64,000 nucleotides of DNA from Corynebacterium qintianiae (GTDB lineage: Bacteria > Actinomycetota > Actinomycetes > Mycobacteriales > Mycobacteriaceae): assembly GCF_011038645.2 (NCBI RefSeq), contig NZ_CP064955.1, forward strand, positions 2,138,437 to 2,202,436. Reading direction: 5' to 3'. Both the position numbers and the translations under genes were made by a program. A model generated the notes under the pieces. That model searched no databases. It had not been told where the DNA came from and was given only the letters and a program-made list of their open reading frames with translations. This document shows, piece after piece, positions 18,048 to 27,711 of this stretch; positions within the stretch are counted from its first letter, which is position 1, and each line of letters begins with the position of its first letter.

Positions 18048-19352
18048 ATGATCGTCTCGCTGCTGATGACAATCGAAGGCTCCCAACCCGTCATCTCCCG
18101 CCTGGTCAACGTGGAGGATTCCATGCACCTGGGGGCGCTGTCGCACGTCATCGATGCCGCGTTCGGGTTCTCCGGCGGTGAGAGCCACATGTACATGACC
18201 ACAGGCAACGGAGCCCGGGAGGTCATCACTAGCAACCCCAGCGAGGGAGAGCGCGCCGAGTCGGACACCACGGTCGCCGCGATGCAGCCGATGACCTATG
18301 TGTACGACCCCTCGGCGAATTGGAACATTCACGTCGAGGTTCTGGGCACCTCGCGGCTCGACGGCCCGACGCCGCTGCTTATCGACGCCCACGGGCCCGA
18401 CGTTGTCGAAGCCTGCAACGGCCCGTCGCTGATGTGCAAGTTCCACATCGAAGCGCGCCGCATCGCCGCCGGCCTGGACCCGAATATGGAGGTGGCCCCG
18501 CTTTTGCTCAGCTTCCTGCCCGTGATGAGCCCCGAGCGCCTACTGCAGCGCCTCACTCAGGCGGACCCGGTGACCGTGGCGGAGCGCATCAGCTTCGTCG
18601 CGGAGGACCTGATGATAGATTCGGCGAGCCACATGGACGAGGATCCCCGCGCTCCCCAGTTCGCCGCCGAGTTCGAGGACTTCCTGGATTCCCGCCCGGA
18701 CCTGATGGAAATCATGGCGCTGGACCCGAACCCGGAGCACAACCCGGCGCTGCTTGCCGCCATGGCCGGCTTCTTCGAGGAAAAGCTCGGGGATCCCGCG
18801 CCGGCGCCGCTCTACCCCGACTTCGTCCACGACACGATTGTGGCTGTCCTCGGGCATTTTGCCCAGCCCGTCAAGCTCACGGCAAGCGGGAATCTGCCGT
18901 CTCGCGTTGTGCGCGCCGTAGGCCGCGAACTGGGCTACGACATACCCCAGAAGCGGCCCCGCGAGGCCTCGCTGCCGCTGCTGACCACCACACGGTCAAT
19001 TCTCACCGCGGCCGGCCTGCTGGTGGACAGCGACGGCACCGTCCGACTCGGGGAGTACGGCGAGCTTCTGCTGGAGGGCAGCGCAAACCTCGACGAGCTT
19101 AACGACGCCCTGCGCCGCGGTTTCGAGCACACCCTGGGCACCCAGGAGTGGCGCGCCATGGTGCGGTGGGTCGCCAAAGAGAACGACATCATCGAATCCG
19201 GCCCGCAGAGCGTCCCGGCCGACCTGCCGGGCACGTACAAACTGCTGGAGGCGCTGCGCGTCGTGGAGGAGTCGGAGCGCCCACCCGGGTTCTACGTCAC
19301 CCACGGCGGCTATTTGCTCATCGAGCGGATGCTAGGCCTGGATGAGCAGTAG
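18048..19352 (+). CDS. plasmid pRiA4b ORF-3 / IS1096-passenger (TnpR-like) family protein
   Basis: The 434-residue product (from ATG 18048) starts with the small domain seen in pRiA4b ORF-3 relatives: LLMTIEGSQPVISRLVNVEDSM, LHVIDAAFGF-type helix, then MTYVYDPSANWNIHVEVLG. A long acidic helical C-terminal part of unknown role follows. The family name comes from a passenger gene of IS1096, but no transposase, inverted repeats or target duplication are visible here, so this is probably a resident gene. TATTGT lies 8 bases before the ATG. Its last 21 bases overlap the convergent DUF202 gene. Confidence 0.7.
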   Translation: MIVSLLMTIEGSQPVISRLVNVEDSMHLGALSHVIDAAFGFSGGESHMYMTTGNGAREVITSNPSEGERAESDTTVAAMQPMTYVYDPSANWNIHVEVLGTSRLDGPTPLLIDAHGPDVVEACNGPSLMCKFHIEARRIAAGLDPNMEVAPLLLSFLPVMSPERLLQRLTQADPVTVAERISFVAEDLMIDSASHMDEDPRAPQFAAEFEDFLDSRPDLMEIMALDPNPEHNPALLAAMAGFFEEKLGDPAPAPLYPDFVHDTIVAVLGHFAQPVKLTASGNLPSRVVRAVGRELGYDIPQKRPREASLPLLTTTRSILTAAGLLVDSDGTVRLGEYGELLLEGSANLDELNDALRRGFEHTLGTQEWRAMVRWVAKENDIIESGPQSVPADLPGTYKLLEALRVVEESERPPGFYVTHGGYLLIERMLGLDEQ

Positions 19353-19655
19353 CAGGAGTCCAATACCGCCGAGCAGCGTGAGCATCAACGTCATCAACCC
19401 CACGCCAAGCACGTTGGGGGAGGCGTACTCGCGAGAGAGCTCCACCGCCTCGGTGCGGTAGGTGCGCCGGTTGACCAGGATAAGCGCGATCGAAAGAGCC
19501 GCCAGGAGGATGATCGCGGAGAACACGATGTCCGGGTACGGATCGGACCAGCGCAGGAGCGTAACGGAGCACACCATCATCGCCAGTGCGGTGCGGGTCC
19601 AGCTCAATGCGGTTCGCTCGGGTTGCAGCCCCGCGTCGGATACCGGGATGCTCAC
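19332..19655 (-). CDS. DUF202 family membrane protein
   Basis: The 107-residue product has three membrane segments and the family-defining N-terminal LQPERTALSWTRTALAM. It overlaps the preceding DUF202 gene by 4 bases (ATGA), so the two are translationally coupled and may form a heteromer. The function of DUF202 proteins is unknown. Its 3' end overlaps the convergent pRiA4b-type gene by 21 bases. Confidence 0.88.
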   Translation of the reverse strand: MSIPVSDAGLQPERTALSWTRTALAMMVCSVTLLRWSDPYPDIVFSAIILLAALSIALILVNRRTYRTEAVELSREYASPNVLGVGLMTLMLTLLGGIGLLLLLIQA

Positions 19656-20017
19656 AGCAGCCCCATGAACACCACGGCGGACGCGATGAAGATGCCGATG
19701 CCGAGGGCCGGGATGATGGCGGGCGCGGGCAGCGGATCACCGCGGCGCATCGCGCGCTCCACGCGCACCCAGCGCAGCGCCGCCCCGAGGGAGATCGCCA
19801 TTCCGAGCAGGATCACCACCGCGGCCGCGACGGTACGCAGACCCGGCGGGATACCGGGGATTTGGAACGCCTCCAGCGCGATGCCTCCGGCCAAAAACGC
19901 GAGCGCGGTGCGCGTCCAGGCAAGGAACGTACGCTCGTTGGCGAGGGTGAAGCGCGGGTCCGGTTCGTCACCGTCGGGAAAAACGGCCTCGGTGAACCAT
20001 CCGCGTTGCTCGCTCAT
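19652..20017 (-). CDS. DUF202 family membrane protein, YidH type
   Basis: The 121-residue product (ATG at 20017) contains RFTLANERTFLAWTRTALAFLAGGIAL, the DUF202/YidH signature, and three membrane segments. It is the longer partner of the adjacent DUF202 protein. The start was chosen because upstream codons in this frame run into the VanZ gene. Function is unknown. Confidence 0.88.
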   Translation of the reverse strand: MSEQRGWFTEAVFPDGDEPDPRFTLANERTFLAWTRTALAFLAGGIALEAFQIPGIPPGLRTVAAAVVILLGMAISLGAALRWVRVERAMRRGDPLPAPAIIPALGIGIFIASAVVFMGLL

Positions 20018-20028
20018 GGTGGCCCAGT

Positions 20029-20529
20029 CTAGACCAGCATCGCGGCGACGAACGGGACGATGATGACGACCGCACCGGCGGCAATAACCCAGGTCGCTGT
20101 CATCCGGTCCCGCAACCCAAGCGCAACCGCCGCCAACCCGCCGAGCGCCGCCCCCGCGGTGTTGAAGATCAGGTCGTCGACGTCCGAGTAACCGGCCGCG
20201 AAGACGAACTGGGTGATCTCGATACACAAACTCAAGGCGACACCAATCAACGCGCCGCGCCTGGGATTGCCCGCCAAGAAGCCGACGGGCAGGAAAAGCC
20301 CGAGGTTACCGAACAGGTTGAGCCACGGCCCGTACCAGATGGACGGGTTCCAAAACTCGTCGAAGGGGACGATGCGGATCTCCCGTCGTGCCTGGACGGC
20401 GCTATTCCACAGGTCACCGACCTCCACGTACGCCTTGCCCATTGTGTAAAGGACGACAACGGCGATAACCAGCAACCACGCCACAGCGGCGAGCGCTGGC
20501 GGAGTCGCGCGGCGGGTCGTGTCAATCAT
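20029..20529 (-). CDS. VanZ family membrane protein
   Basis: The 166-residue product has four to five membrane segments and the VanZ-like core NLFGNLGLFLPVGFLAG, then SLCIEITQFVFAAGYSDVDDLIFNTAGAALGG. VanZ relatives are linked to glycopeptide tolerance in some bacteria, but most, including this one away from van genes, have no known role. It is 11 bases upstream of the DUF202 pair, probably in one operon. Confidence 0.9.
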   Translation of the reverse strand: MIDTTRRATPPALAAVAWLLVIAVVVLYTMGKAYVEVGDLWNSAVQARREIRIVPFDEFWNPSIWYGPWLNLFGNLGLFLPVGFLAGNPRRGALIGVALSLCIEITQFVFAAGYSDVDDLIFNTAGAALGGLAAVALGLRDRMTATWVIAAGAVVIIVPFVAAMLV

Positions 20530-20582
20530 TTCTCACACCGTAGCGCCTCCACCTGACCCTGCGGTGGACGTAGGCTGGGAGT

Positions 20583-21572
20583 ATGAAACAGACTTTGCTG
20601 GTGACGGAACATGGCCCCGAGATTGTCGAAACGCGCGAGGAGTTCGCTGGGGACGGCGACACCTTGATTGAGGTCACGCACTCTTCGGTGAACTACAAGG
20701 ACGCGATGGCGCTCGGGGGGATCAAAGGAATCCTGCGCGATGTGAACATGGTGCCGGGCATCGACGCCGTGGGCACCGTCATCGAATCACCCACTCTTGC
20801 GCCGGGCACGCTGGTCACGGTCAACGGATGGGGCATCGGTGAGCGCCGCCACGGCGGTTACACCCCGCGCATGCGGATCGACGCCGCCCACGTCAACGCC
20901 GTCCCTTCGCTTTTCGACGCCCCCACGGCCGCAGCCCTCGGTACCGCCGGCTACACCGCCGCCTTGTCGGTGGCCGGTTTCGAGCGCGCCGTGGAGGCCA
21001 GCTCGCAGGAGATCTACCCCAACGGCGAGGTCCACGGACCCGTGCTGGTGACGGGTGCAACCGGCGGGGTGGGTTCCGTCGCGGTGCAGATCCTCGCCGC
21101 GCGTGGTTACGAGGTGCATGCGATGACGGGCCGCGTCGACGAGTACCGCGGTTACCTCAGCGAGCTCGGCGCCGAGGAGATCGTTGACCGCGCCGATTTC
21201 ACCGAGGCCGGCAAGCCGCTGCAGAAGTCGCGTTACGCGGGTGCGATCGACACCGTCGGTTCCACTGTCCTGGCCAACGTCATCGCCCAGCTTGGGTGGG
21301 GCGGAGTGGTCACCGCCTGCGGCATGGCCGCCGGCAACGATCTGCCGGCCTCCGTTCTCCCGTTCATCCTCCGCGGCGTGCACCTCGTGGGCATCAACTC
21401 CGTGGATGCGCCGAACGACCTGCGCGAGGAGGCGTGGGACCTCCTCGCACAGGCCGTTGATCTGGATCTACTCCGCTCCTACACCTCCACCGTGGATCTG
21501 AACGGAGTGCTCGAGGTGGGCGCGAAACTTCTGGACGGCGCGCATCACGGGCGCACCGTCGTCACGCTTTAG
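20583..21572 (+). CDS. MDR-family oxidoreductase, AcuI/YhdH type (acrylyl-CoA reductase-like)
   Basis: The 329-residue zinc-independent medium-chain reductase has HSSVNYKDAMALGG and VPGIDAVGTV near the N-terminus. The nucleotide-binding loop GPVLVTGATGGVGSVAVQIL follows, then AGAIDTVGSTVLANV, typical of YhdH/AcuI NADPH-dependent enoyl or acrylyl-CoA reductases. TAGGCT sits 6 bases before the ATG without a ribosome binding site, suggesting a leaderless mRNA. Its stop overlaps the stop of the convergent membrane protein gene by 4 bases. Confidence 0.9.
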   Translation: MKQTLLVTEHGPEIVETREEFAGDGDTLIEVTHSSVNYKDAMALGGIKGILRDVNMVPGIDAVGTVIESPTLAPGTLVTVNGWGIGERRHGGYTPRMRIDAAHVNAVPSLFDAPTAAALGTAGYTAALSVAGFERAVEASSQEIYPNGEVHGPVLVTGATGGVGSVAVQILAARGYEVHAMTGRVDEYRGYLSELGAEEIVDRADFTEAGKPLQKSRYAGAIDTVGSTVLANVIAQLGWGGVVTACGMAAGNDLPASVLPFILRGVHLVGINSVDAPNDLREEAWDLLAQAVDLDLLRSYTSTVDLNGVLEVGAKLLDGAHHGRTVVTL

Positions 21573-22702
21573 AGCGCTGCCTGGGGCTCGGTCGGAACCG
21601 GGCCTCCCGAGACCTGGCGGTAGGCATAGGCCATGGCAAGGATGCTGGCCGGGGTAATTATCGTGGTCACCACCGAGAATGCGAACGGAATGAGAGCCGT
21701 TTGCAGATCGGGGGCCATTGAGGTCGCAACTGCAACGAGGGCCGTCACTAGTCCTGCTCCAACGAGCAGCGCGCCGGAGATCAGGGAAAACACGAGAATC
21801 CGGCCGTAGTTGCGGGTGCCCGCCTTGAAGCCCTCGGAAAAAGCGTTGCCGAACGTTGTGGCGTTGTCCGCCGCGTACCACGTCTGGAACATGAACAGCG
21901 GTGCGATAAGCAGCATTGCCAGGAAGGTCAGACCAAGCATGCCCAGGACCGGGCCCAGGATCGGAAGGAGCGCCTCCGGGTCGTTCTCAATCTGGACCGG
22001 GTCCAACGTGTCTACGACTTTCGCGATCGAGCCAGCGAAAAACAGGGCAGAGATGAGAACGAGGACAAGGAGAATCACAAACGCGACCGCGCCGAGCAGC
22101 ACCATCATCCCCAAGGTCGGTCCGTACGCGGGCGCTTTCATGCCATCGAACTTCCAGCGGCGCGACAGAGTTTGCAGGAGCGCGAACGAGTACGCGAACG
22201 GGTAGAGGAAGAGCAGGACGATCTGCAGGAAGCTGCCGAGCAGTGGCAGGACGAGACTGACGAGCGCCGGCACCAGCGCGGCAATGAGACCGATCACGAT
22301 CCAGGTCTGCCAGTTGGCGAAGGTCTGCTTGAAGCCGAAGCCCCACGCCTCCAGCGGGTTCATCTTGCCGGTGCCCTTGACGTGATGCCAGCCGTTGGCG
22401 TCAGGGTTGTTGACCGGGTGGGGCTGCACTCCGTCGCCGTAGGTGCCGTCAACAAGCGTGGTGCCGTGGAACTGAGTCGCGCCGTGACCCGCCGCCGCGG
22501 CGTTCACGTCGAAGGCATCGTAACCGCTGTAGCCGCTGTTTCCGCCGGGCTGATCGGACCCGTAGCCGTTGTATCCGTAGTTGGGAGTCTGGTTCGCAGC
22601 GTCCGGGGTGCCGTAGGTGCCCTGACCATACGTTCCTTCGCCGAAGTTCTCAGGGTGGTTGTTGTCCCGCGGATCGGGTCCGCCGGGGTATGCGGTTGAC
22701 AT
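21569..22702 (-). CDS. membrane protein with Gly/Tyr/Asn-rich N-terminus
   Basis: The 377-residue product (ATG 22702) has about 110 N-terminal residues of low complexity rich in Gly, Tyr, Asn and Gln (YGQGTYG, YGYNGYG). About six membrane segments follow, beginning NWQTWIVIGLIAALVPALVS. The disordered cytoplasmic tail plus membrane bundle is common in Corynebacteriales hypothetical proteins. I do not recognise a function. Confidence 0.8.
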   Translation of the reverse strand: MSTAYPGGPDPRDNNHPENFGEGTYGQGTYGTPDAANQTPNYGYNGYGSDQPGGNSGYSGYDAFDVNAAAAGHGATQFHGTTLVDGTYGDGVQPHPVNNPDANGWHHVKGTGKMNPLEAWGFGFKQTFANWQTWIVIGLIAALVPALVSLVLPLLGSFLQIVLLFLYPFAYSFALLQTLSRRWKFDGMKAPAYGPTLGMMVLLGAVAFVILLVLVLISALFFAGSIAKVVDTLDPVQIENDPEALLPILGPVLGMLGLTFLAMLLIAPLFMFQTWYAADNATTFGNAFSEGFKAGTRNYGRILVFSLISGALLVGAGLVTALVAVATSMAPDLQTALIPFAFSVVTTIITPASILAMAYAYRQVSGGPVPTEPQAAL

Positions 22703-22794
22703 CGATTGAGCCTTTCGTCGTGAAACAAGTGCTTGTCGTGACGGTAAGAGAATACCAGTGCCACGAATCGACGCACTTGGGCCCGGCCCGGGGG

Positions 22795-25620
22795 TTACTT
22801 CACGACCAGGTTCACCATGCGGCCCGGAACGACGATGGTCTTGACCACGTTTTTGCCCTCGAGGAGTTCGGCCACCCGGGCGTCGGCAAGCGCGGCCTGC
22901 TCCATCGCGCCCTGGTCGGCGTCGGTGGGCACCTGCACTCGGGCCTTGACCTTGCCGTTGATCTGCACCGGGACCTCGACGGTGTCGTCGACAAGCAGTG
23001 TCTCGTCGAACTCGGGGAACGGCTCGAAGGTGACGGTGCCCTCGTGGCCGAGGCGCGACCACAGTTCGTCGGCGATATGCGGGGCGAGCGGAGAAACCAT
23101 CTGCACGAGCGGAACCACGGCGGCGCGGGGGACTGGGCCGGAATGGGTCTTGGTCAGGTAGTTTACGTACTCGATGAGCTTGGCCACGACGGTGTTGTCG
23201 CGCAGGTTCTCGTAATCCTCCCGCACCCCCGCGATGGTGCGGTGCAGCGCCTTTGCGTCCTCGGAGGTCAGCTCTATGTCGGTGGCGCGCAGCTCGCCCG
23301 TCTCCTCGTCGACCACGAGGCGCCACAGGCGCTGGAGGAAGCGGTGCGCGCCGACAACATCCTTGGTGGCCCAGGGGCGGGAAGTGTCGAGGGGGCCCAT
23401 GGACATCTCGTAAACGCGCAGTGTGTCGGCGCCGTAGTCGCGGCCGATCTCATCCGGGGCGACGGCGTTCTTGAGGGACTTGCCCATCTTGCCGTACTCC
23501 TGGTTCACCTCTTCACCCTGGTAGAAGAACTTCCCGTCGCGCTCCTTCACCTCGGCCGCGGGAACGTACACGCCGCGGGAGTCGGTGTAGGCGTAGGCCT
23601 GGATGTAACCCTGGTTGTACAGGCGGCGGTAGGGCTCACGAGAGGTGACAAAACCGAGGTCGAACAGCACCTTGTGCCAGAAGCGGGCGTAGAGCAGATG
23701 CAGCACGGCATGCTCGACACCTCCGACGTAGAGGTCGACGCCACCCGGGTCGTTCTCGCTGCGCGGGCCGGTCCAGTACCGCTCGTTCTCCAGCGCGCAG
23801 AACTCGTCCTGGTTGGTCGGGTCGACGTAGCGCAGCTGGTACCAGGAAGAACCTGCCCACTGCGGCATGACGTTGGTGTCGCGCGTGTAGGTCTTCTCAC
23901 CGTCGCCGAGGTCGAGGGTGACGGTGAGCCAGTCGGTCGCCTTGGCCAGCGGGGGAGCAGGCTCGGAGTCCGCGTCGTCGGGGTCGAAGGAAACCGGGTT
24001 GTAGTCCTCCACCTGCGGCAGCTCGACGGGCAGCATGTCCTCGGGCAGCGAATGCGCCTGACCGTTCTCGTCGTAGACGATGGGGAAGGGCTCACCCCAG
24101 TAGCGCTGGCGCGCGAAGAGCCAGTCGCGCAGCTTGTACTGGATCTTCTCCTCGCCGGCGCCGTTCGCAACGAGCCAGCCTATCGACGCCTCAATCGCGT
24201 CGTCCTTGCCCATCCCGTCAAGGTTGAGACCCGCCTCGTTAGCGGAGTTGACGTGCGGGGCGTCACCGGTGAACGCCTCCTCTGACACGTCGGACTCCAG
24301 CACCGGCACAATCGGCAGCCCGAAGACGGTTGCGAACTCGTAGTCGCGCTCGTCGTGCGCGGGCACAGCCATGATGGCGCCGGTGCCGTAGCCGGTGAGC
24401 ACGTAATCGGCGATAAAGATGGGCACCTTGTGCCCGTTGACCGGGTTGACGGCGTAGGAGCCGAGAAAGACACCGGTCTTTTCCTTGTTCTCCTGGCGCT
24501 CCACGTCGGACTTCGCAGCGATGGTGCGCTTGTAGGCGGCGACGGCCTCCGCGGGCGTCGCCTCGCCGTTCGTCCAGGCGGGGTTGACGTTGTCTTCGTA
24601 CTGGGCGGCGGTCAAGACGTCGACAAGCTCGTGCTCAGGCGCGAGCACCACGTAGCTCGCGCCGAAGAGCGTGTCCGGGCGGGTGGTGAAGACCTCGATC
24701 GCACCGGCGTCGGAGGTGAACGCCACCTGCGCACCGCGGGAGCGGCCGATCCAGTTGCGCTGCATGGACTTGACCTTTTCGGGCCAGTCGAGCAGCTCGA
24801 GATCGTCGAGGAGGCGGTCCGAATAGGCGGTGATCCGCATCATCCACTGGCGCAGGCGCTTGCGGAAGACGGGGAAGTTGCCGCGCTCCGAGCGGCCGTC
24901 CGCGGTGACCTCCTCGTTGGCCAGCACTGTGCCCAGGCCCGGGCACCAGTTGACCATGGAGTCGGAGAGGTACACGAGGCGGAACTCGTCGATCGCGGCG
25001 TGCTTCTCGGCCGTGGTCAGGTCGCCGAAGTTGCGGCCGTCCTTGGTCAGGCGGGCACCCGTCATCAGATCGCGCACGAGGTCCTCGATCGGGCGGGCTT
25101 TCTGCTGCTCCTCGTCGAACCACGCGTTGTAGATCTGCAGGAAAATCCACTGCGTCCAGCGGTAGAAGTCCGGGTCCGTCGTGGCCACGGCGCGGCGGCG
25201 GTCGTGCCCCAGGCCCAGCGCGTCGAGCTGGCGGGTCATGTTCTCGATGTTCGCCTCGGTGGTCTTGCGCGGGTGGGTACCCGTCTGGATCGCGTACTGC
25301 TCCGCGGGCAGTCCGAACGCGTCGTAACCGAGGGTATGAAGCACGTTCTTGCCCAGCATTCGGTTGTAGCGGGCGAAGACGTCCGTGGCGATGTAACCGA
25401 GCGGGTGGCCCACATGCAGGCCGGCGCCGGAGGGGTAGGGGAACATGTCCTGGACGTTGAGCTTGTCCCCGGGCAGCTGCGCACCCGTGGCTAGGTCACC
25501 GACGGGGTTGGGCGCTTCGAAGGTGCCGTTGTCGCGCCAGTAGCCCTGCCACTTCTTTTCGATCTCGTTTGCCAGGCCGGCGGTGTAGCGGTACGCAGGT
25601 CCCTCGCTCGCAGTAGTCAT
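22795..25620 (-). CDS. leuS: leucyl-tRNA synthetase
   Basis: The 941-residue class I synthetase charges tRNA-Leu. The HIGH motif is HVGH at residues 69-72 within [17 protein letters not shown]. The editing (CP1) domain lies in the middle ([40 protein letters not shown]). The KMSKS loop is present as KMGKS ([16 protein letters not shown]). The C-terminus holds the anticodon-binding and LeuRS C-terminal domains. The start codon is preceded by CTACACTGTGTAG, which contains a -10-like TACACT. Confidence 0.97.
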   Translation of the reverse strand: MTTASEGPAYRYTAGLANEIEKKWQGYWRDNGTFEAPNPVGDLATGAQLPGDKLNVQDMFPYPSGAGLHVGHPLGYIATDVFARYNRMLGKNVLHTLGYDAFGLPAEQYAIQTGTHPRKTTEANIENMTRQLDALGLGHDRRRAVATTDPDFYRWTQWIFLQIYNAWFDEEQQKARPIEDLVRDLMTGARLTKDGRNFGDLTTAEKHAAIDEFRLVYLSDSMVNWCPGLGTVLANEEVTADGRSERGNFPVFRKRLRQWMMRITAYSDRLLDDLELLDWPEKVKSMQRNWIGRSRGAQVAFTSDAGAIEVFTTRPDTLFGASYVVLAPEHELVDVLTAAQYEDNVNPAWTNGEATPAEAVAAYKRTIAAKSDVERQENKEKTGVFLGSYAVNPVNGHKVPIFIADYVLTGYGTGAIMAVPAHDERDYEFATVFGLPIVPVLESDVSEEAFTGDAPHVNSANEAGLNLDGMGKDDAIEASIGWLVANGAGEEKIQYKLRDWLFARQRYWGEPFPIVYDENGQAHSLPEDMLPVELPQVEDYNPVSFDPDDADSEPAPPLAKATDWLTVTLDLGDGEKTYTRDTNVMPQWAGSSWYQLRYVDPTNQDEFCALENERYWTGPRSENDPGGVDLYVGGVEHAVLHLLYARFWHKVLFDLGFVTSREPYRRLYNQGYIQAYAYTDSRGVYVPAAEVKERDGKFFYQGEEVNQEYGKMGKSLKNAVAPDEIGRDYGADTLRVYEMSMGPLDTSRPWATKDVVGAHRFLQRLWRLVVDEETGELRATDIELTSEDAKALHRTIAGVREDYENLRDNTVVAKLIEYVNYLTKTHSGPVPRAAVVPLVQMVSPLAPHIADELWSRLGHEGTVTFEPFPEFDETLLVDDTVEVPVQINGKVKARVQVPTDADQGAMEQAALADARVAELLEGKNVVKTIVVPGRMVNLVVK

Positions 25621-25730
25621 GGCTACACAGTGTAGTAGGTGGGTACGACACGGCTTCAGAACGAGGGAATGCGCGCGGGAGGAAGTTTCGGCTACCTTAT
25701 TATTCGACCGTTCAATCCGGAAGGACCCCC

Positions 25731-26375
25731 ATGCGACATATGCTCACCATCCTCACTGCCGCGGTGCTTGCCACCATGGCCGCCCCGGCAGCTTCAGCTC
25801 AGGACGTTTTCGACGGCGGCCGCATCGCCGGCGCGTCTTCCCAGATTGTCCCGGAGGGGCTGCCGGTTCCCGGCGGCGAGCTCCCGGAGCACCCCGCGCC
25901 GGTGGACCTCGAGCGCTACGCCGGAACTTGGTACCAGGTCGCGGCCGTGCCGCAGCCGTTCACTTTGCAGTGCGCGTATGACACCAAAGCGGACTACGCG
26001 GTGGTGGACGCGACGACCATATCAGTGCGCAACTCGTGCGGCACCTTGGTTGGGCCGGGGTCCGCAATCGAGGGGGCGGCCACAGTGCGTGGCGACGCCT
26101 CCCTGCGCGTCAACTTCCCCGGCGTGCCCTTCCAAGACCCGAACGGCCCGGTCAACTACCGCGTGACGTATCTTGCCGACGACTACTCGCTGGCCATCGT
26201 CGGCGACCCGTACCGCGCCTCCGGGTTCGTCCTCTCACGCACTCCGGGACTCACGCCGGAGCAGTGGAAGCTGGCCCGCAGCACGGTGGAATCCCGCGGC
26301 TGGTGGCCCTGCGCGTTCCTTACCGTGCCCATGACAGGCGGGCGGGGCGACGTCGTCCCCCTCTGTGTGCTGTAG
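25731..26375 (+). CDS. secreted lipocalin family protein
   Basis: The 214-residue product has a signal peptide (cleavage near ASAQD). The lipocalin opening motif is [15 protein letters not shown] at about residues 63-77, followed by beta-strand pattern blocks such as [20 protein letters not shown]. The family binds small hydrophobic ligands, as bacterial Blc does. Four Cys residues could form two disulphides outside the cell. A ribosome binding site AAGGA lies 7-11 bases before the ATG. Confidence 0.88.
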   Translation: MRHMLTILTAAVLATMAAPAASAQDVFDGGRIAGASSQIVPEGLPVPGGELPEHPAPVDLERYAGTWYQVAAVPQPFTLQCAYDTKADYAVVDATTISVRNSCGTLVGPGSAIEGAATVRGDASLRVNFPGVPFQDPNGPVNYRVTYLADDYSLAIVGDPYRASGFVLSRTPGLTPEQWKLARSTVESRGWWPCAFLTVPMTGGRGDVVPLCVL

Positions 26376-26411
26376 ATGTTGTAGCCCGCTTCCCACCAGC
26401 CACCTGCGCCG

Positions 26412-26714
26412 CTATTCCTGCGGCCGCTCCTCCCAGGCGAGCTCGCACCCCAACGCGTCGAGTACGTCGAAGGCTTCGTCCGCTCCTTTACACAGGGCCT
26501 CCCCGGCCGCGGTGATATCCACCACCGCCGTATCGTCGTCGGCCGACACCTCCTGCACAATCCATCCGTCGCGACCACGCACTCCGAGCTCATCTGCCGG
26601 CAGATCCTCCATCCACTCCATCACCGCCTCACGCGGGTGGGGCCCGGTCACGGTGAGGCGCACGCTTGTCGACGCCCCCTTGTCCACGTTGCTGGTTTCA
26701 AAGCGCTGGTTCAT
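26412..26714 (-). CDS. conserved small hypothetical protein
   Basis: The 100-residue acidic protein has no membrane segment or signal (MNQRFETSN start; repeated Asp/Glu, Trp-containing MEWMEDLPADEL and DGWIVQEVSADD). It converges on the lipocalin gene. I recognise no family. The coding call rests on length, codon use like its neighbours and lack of an overlapping better candidate. Confidence 0.55.
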   Translation of the reverse strand: MNQRFETSNVDKGASTSVRLTVTGPHPREAVMEWMEDLPADELGVRGRDGWIVQEVSADDDTAVVDITAAGEALCKGADEAFDVLDALGCELAWEERPQE

Positions 26715-26864
26715 GCAAGCTAGCGTAGCGACGCGACAGGAGAAGGATCCGGCACCGGTGAAGCTGTGCCAGATTGAGGAGTGAACACGGCCGCCTTGAA
26801 ATGTTTCTATACCTAACTACCCTGGGCCCTGTCAGCACCAGACATACGACTGAGGAGTAAAAAC

Positions 26865-27656
26865 ATGGATCTGAGCAAGCGTTTTGACGGTAAGTCCGTC
26901 GTTATTACCGGAGGCGCCGTGGGCCTGGGGCTTGCGGCTGCCGAGCGTATCGCCGCCGAGGGTGGCGACCTCTTCCTCGTGGACATGAATGAGGAGGGTT
27001 TGGCCAACGCGAAGAAGTCTCTCGAGGAGACGTTCCCCGGTGTGAAGGTTGAAACCTTCGCGGCCGATGTGTCTCAGGAGGCTGAGGTCAAGGCGTACGT
27101 CGCTAAGGCGATCGAAGTTCTCGGCAAGATTGACGGTTTCTTCAACAACGCCGGTATTGAGGGCAAGCAGAACCCCACCCACCAGTTCGGCTCCGATGAG
27201 TTCGCCCGCGTTATAGGCGTCAACCTCAACGGCGTATTCTTCGGCATGCAGGAAGTACTGAAGCACATGAAGGAGCGCGGCTACGGGCGCGTGCTCAACT
27301 CCGCATCCGTCGGCGGCATTCGCGGCGTGGGCAACCAATCCGGTTACGCGGCCTCTAAGCACGGGGTCGTCGGCCTGACCCGAAACTCCGCACGCGAATA
27401 CGGGCAGGACAACATCTCAATCAACGCGATCGCACCCGGCGCGATCATGACGGACATGGTCCGCCATTCTTTGGAGCAGATGGGTGGCGAAAATTGGGAA
27501 GAGGTTGGCAAGGAATTCGTCAAGGCCAACCCGACCAACCGCTTCGGCAAGCCGGAGGAGGTTGGCGCGCTCGTCGCCTTCCTGCTGTCCGACGACGCCG
27601 GTTTCATCAACGGCACCGTTATCCCGATCGACGGCGGGCAGCACGCGATGTACTAA
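26865..27656 (+). CDS. SDR family NAD(P)-dependent oxidoreductase
   Basis: The 263-residue classical short-chain dehydrogenase has a dinucleotide loop VITGGAVGLGLA, then NNAG. Catalytic Ser is in NSASVGG, Tyr and Lys in SGYAASKHG. A C-terminal GTVIPIDGGQ follows. GAGGAGTAAAAAC gives the ribosome binding site, and a TTGAAA box at 26796 with TACCCT at 26818 is a plausible promoter. The substrate is not evident; the nearest related gene is a 3-hydroxyacyl-CoA dehydrogenase 2 kb downstream. Confidence 0.92.
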   Translation: MDLSKRFDGKSVVITGGAVGLGLAAAERIAAEGGDLFLVDMNEEGLANAKKSLEETFPGVKVETFAADVSQEAEVKAYVAKAIEVLGKIDGFFNNAGIEGKQNPTHQFGSDEFARVIGVNLNGVFFGMQEVLKHMKERGYGRVLNSASVGGIRGVGNQSGYAASKHGVVGLTRNSAREYGQDNISINAIAPGAIMTDMVRHSLEQMGGENWEEVGKEFVKANPTNRFGKPEEVGALVAFLLSDDAGFINGTVIPIDGGQHAMY

Positions 27657-27677
27657 GCAATGCTCAATAGTCGCGGG

Positions 27678-27711
27678 CCGCGGGTTCACTTCGGCCCGCG
27701 GTTTCGCTTTT
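27678..27711. terminator. terminator between the convergent SDR and CPBP genes
   Basis: CCGCGGG (27678-27684), a ten-base loop, CCCGCGG (27695-27701), then TTTCGCTTTT. It lies 22 bases after the SDR stop and abuts the CPBP stop, so it ends the SDR transcript. Confidence 0.75.

Noticed and set aside
22690..25494. Two long plus-strand open frames (531 and 379 codons)
   Set aside because: Both are antisense to leuS.
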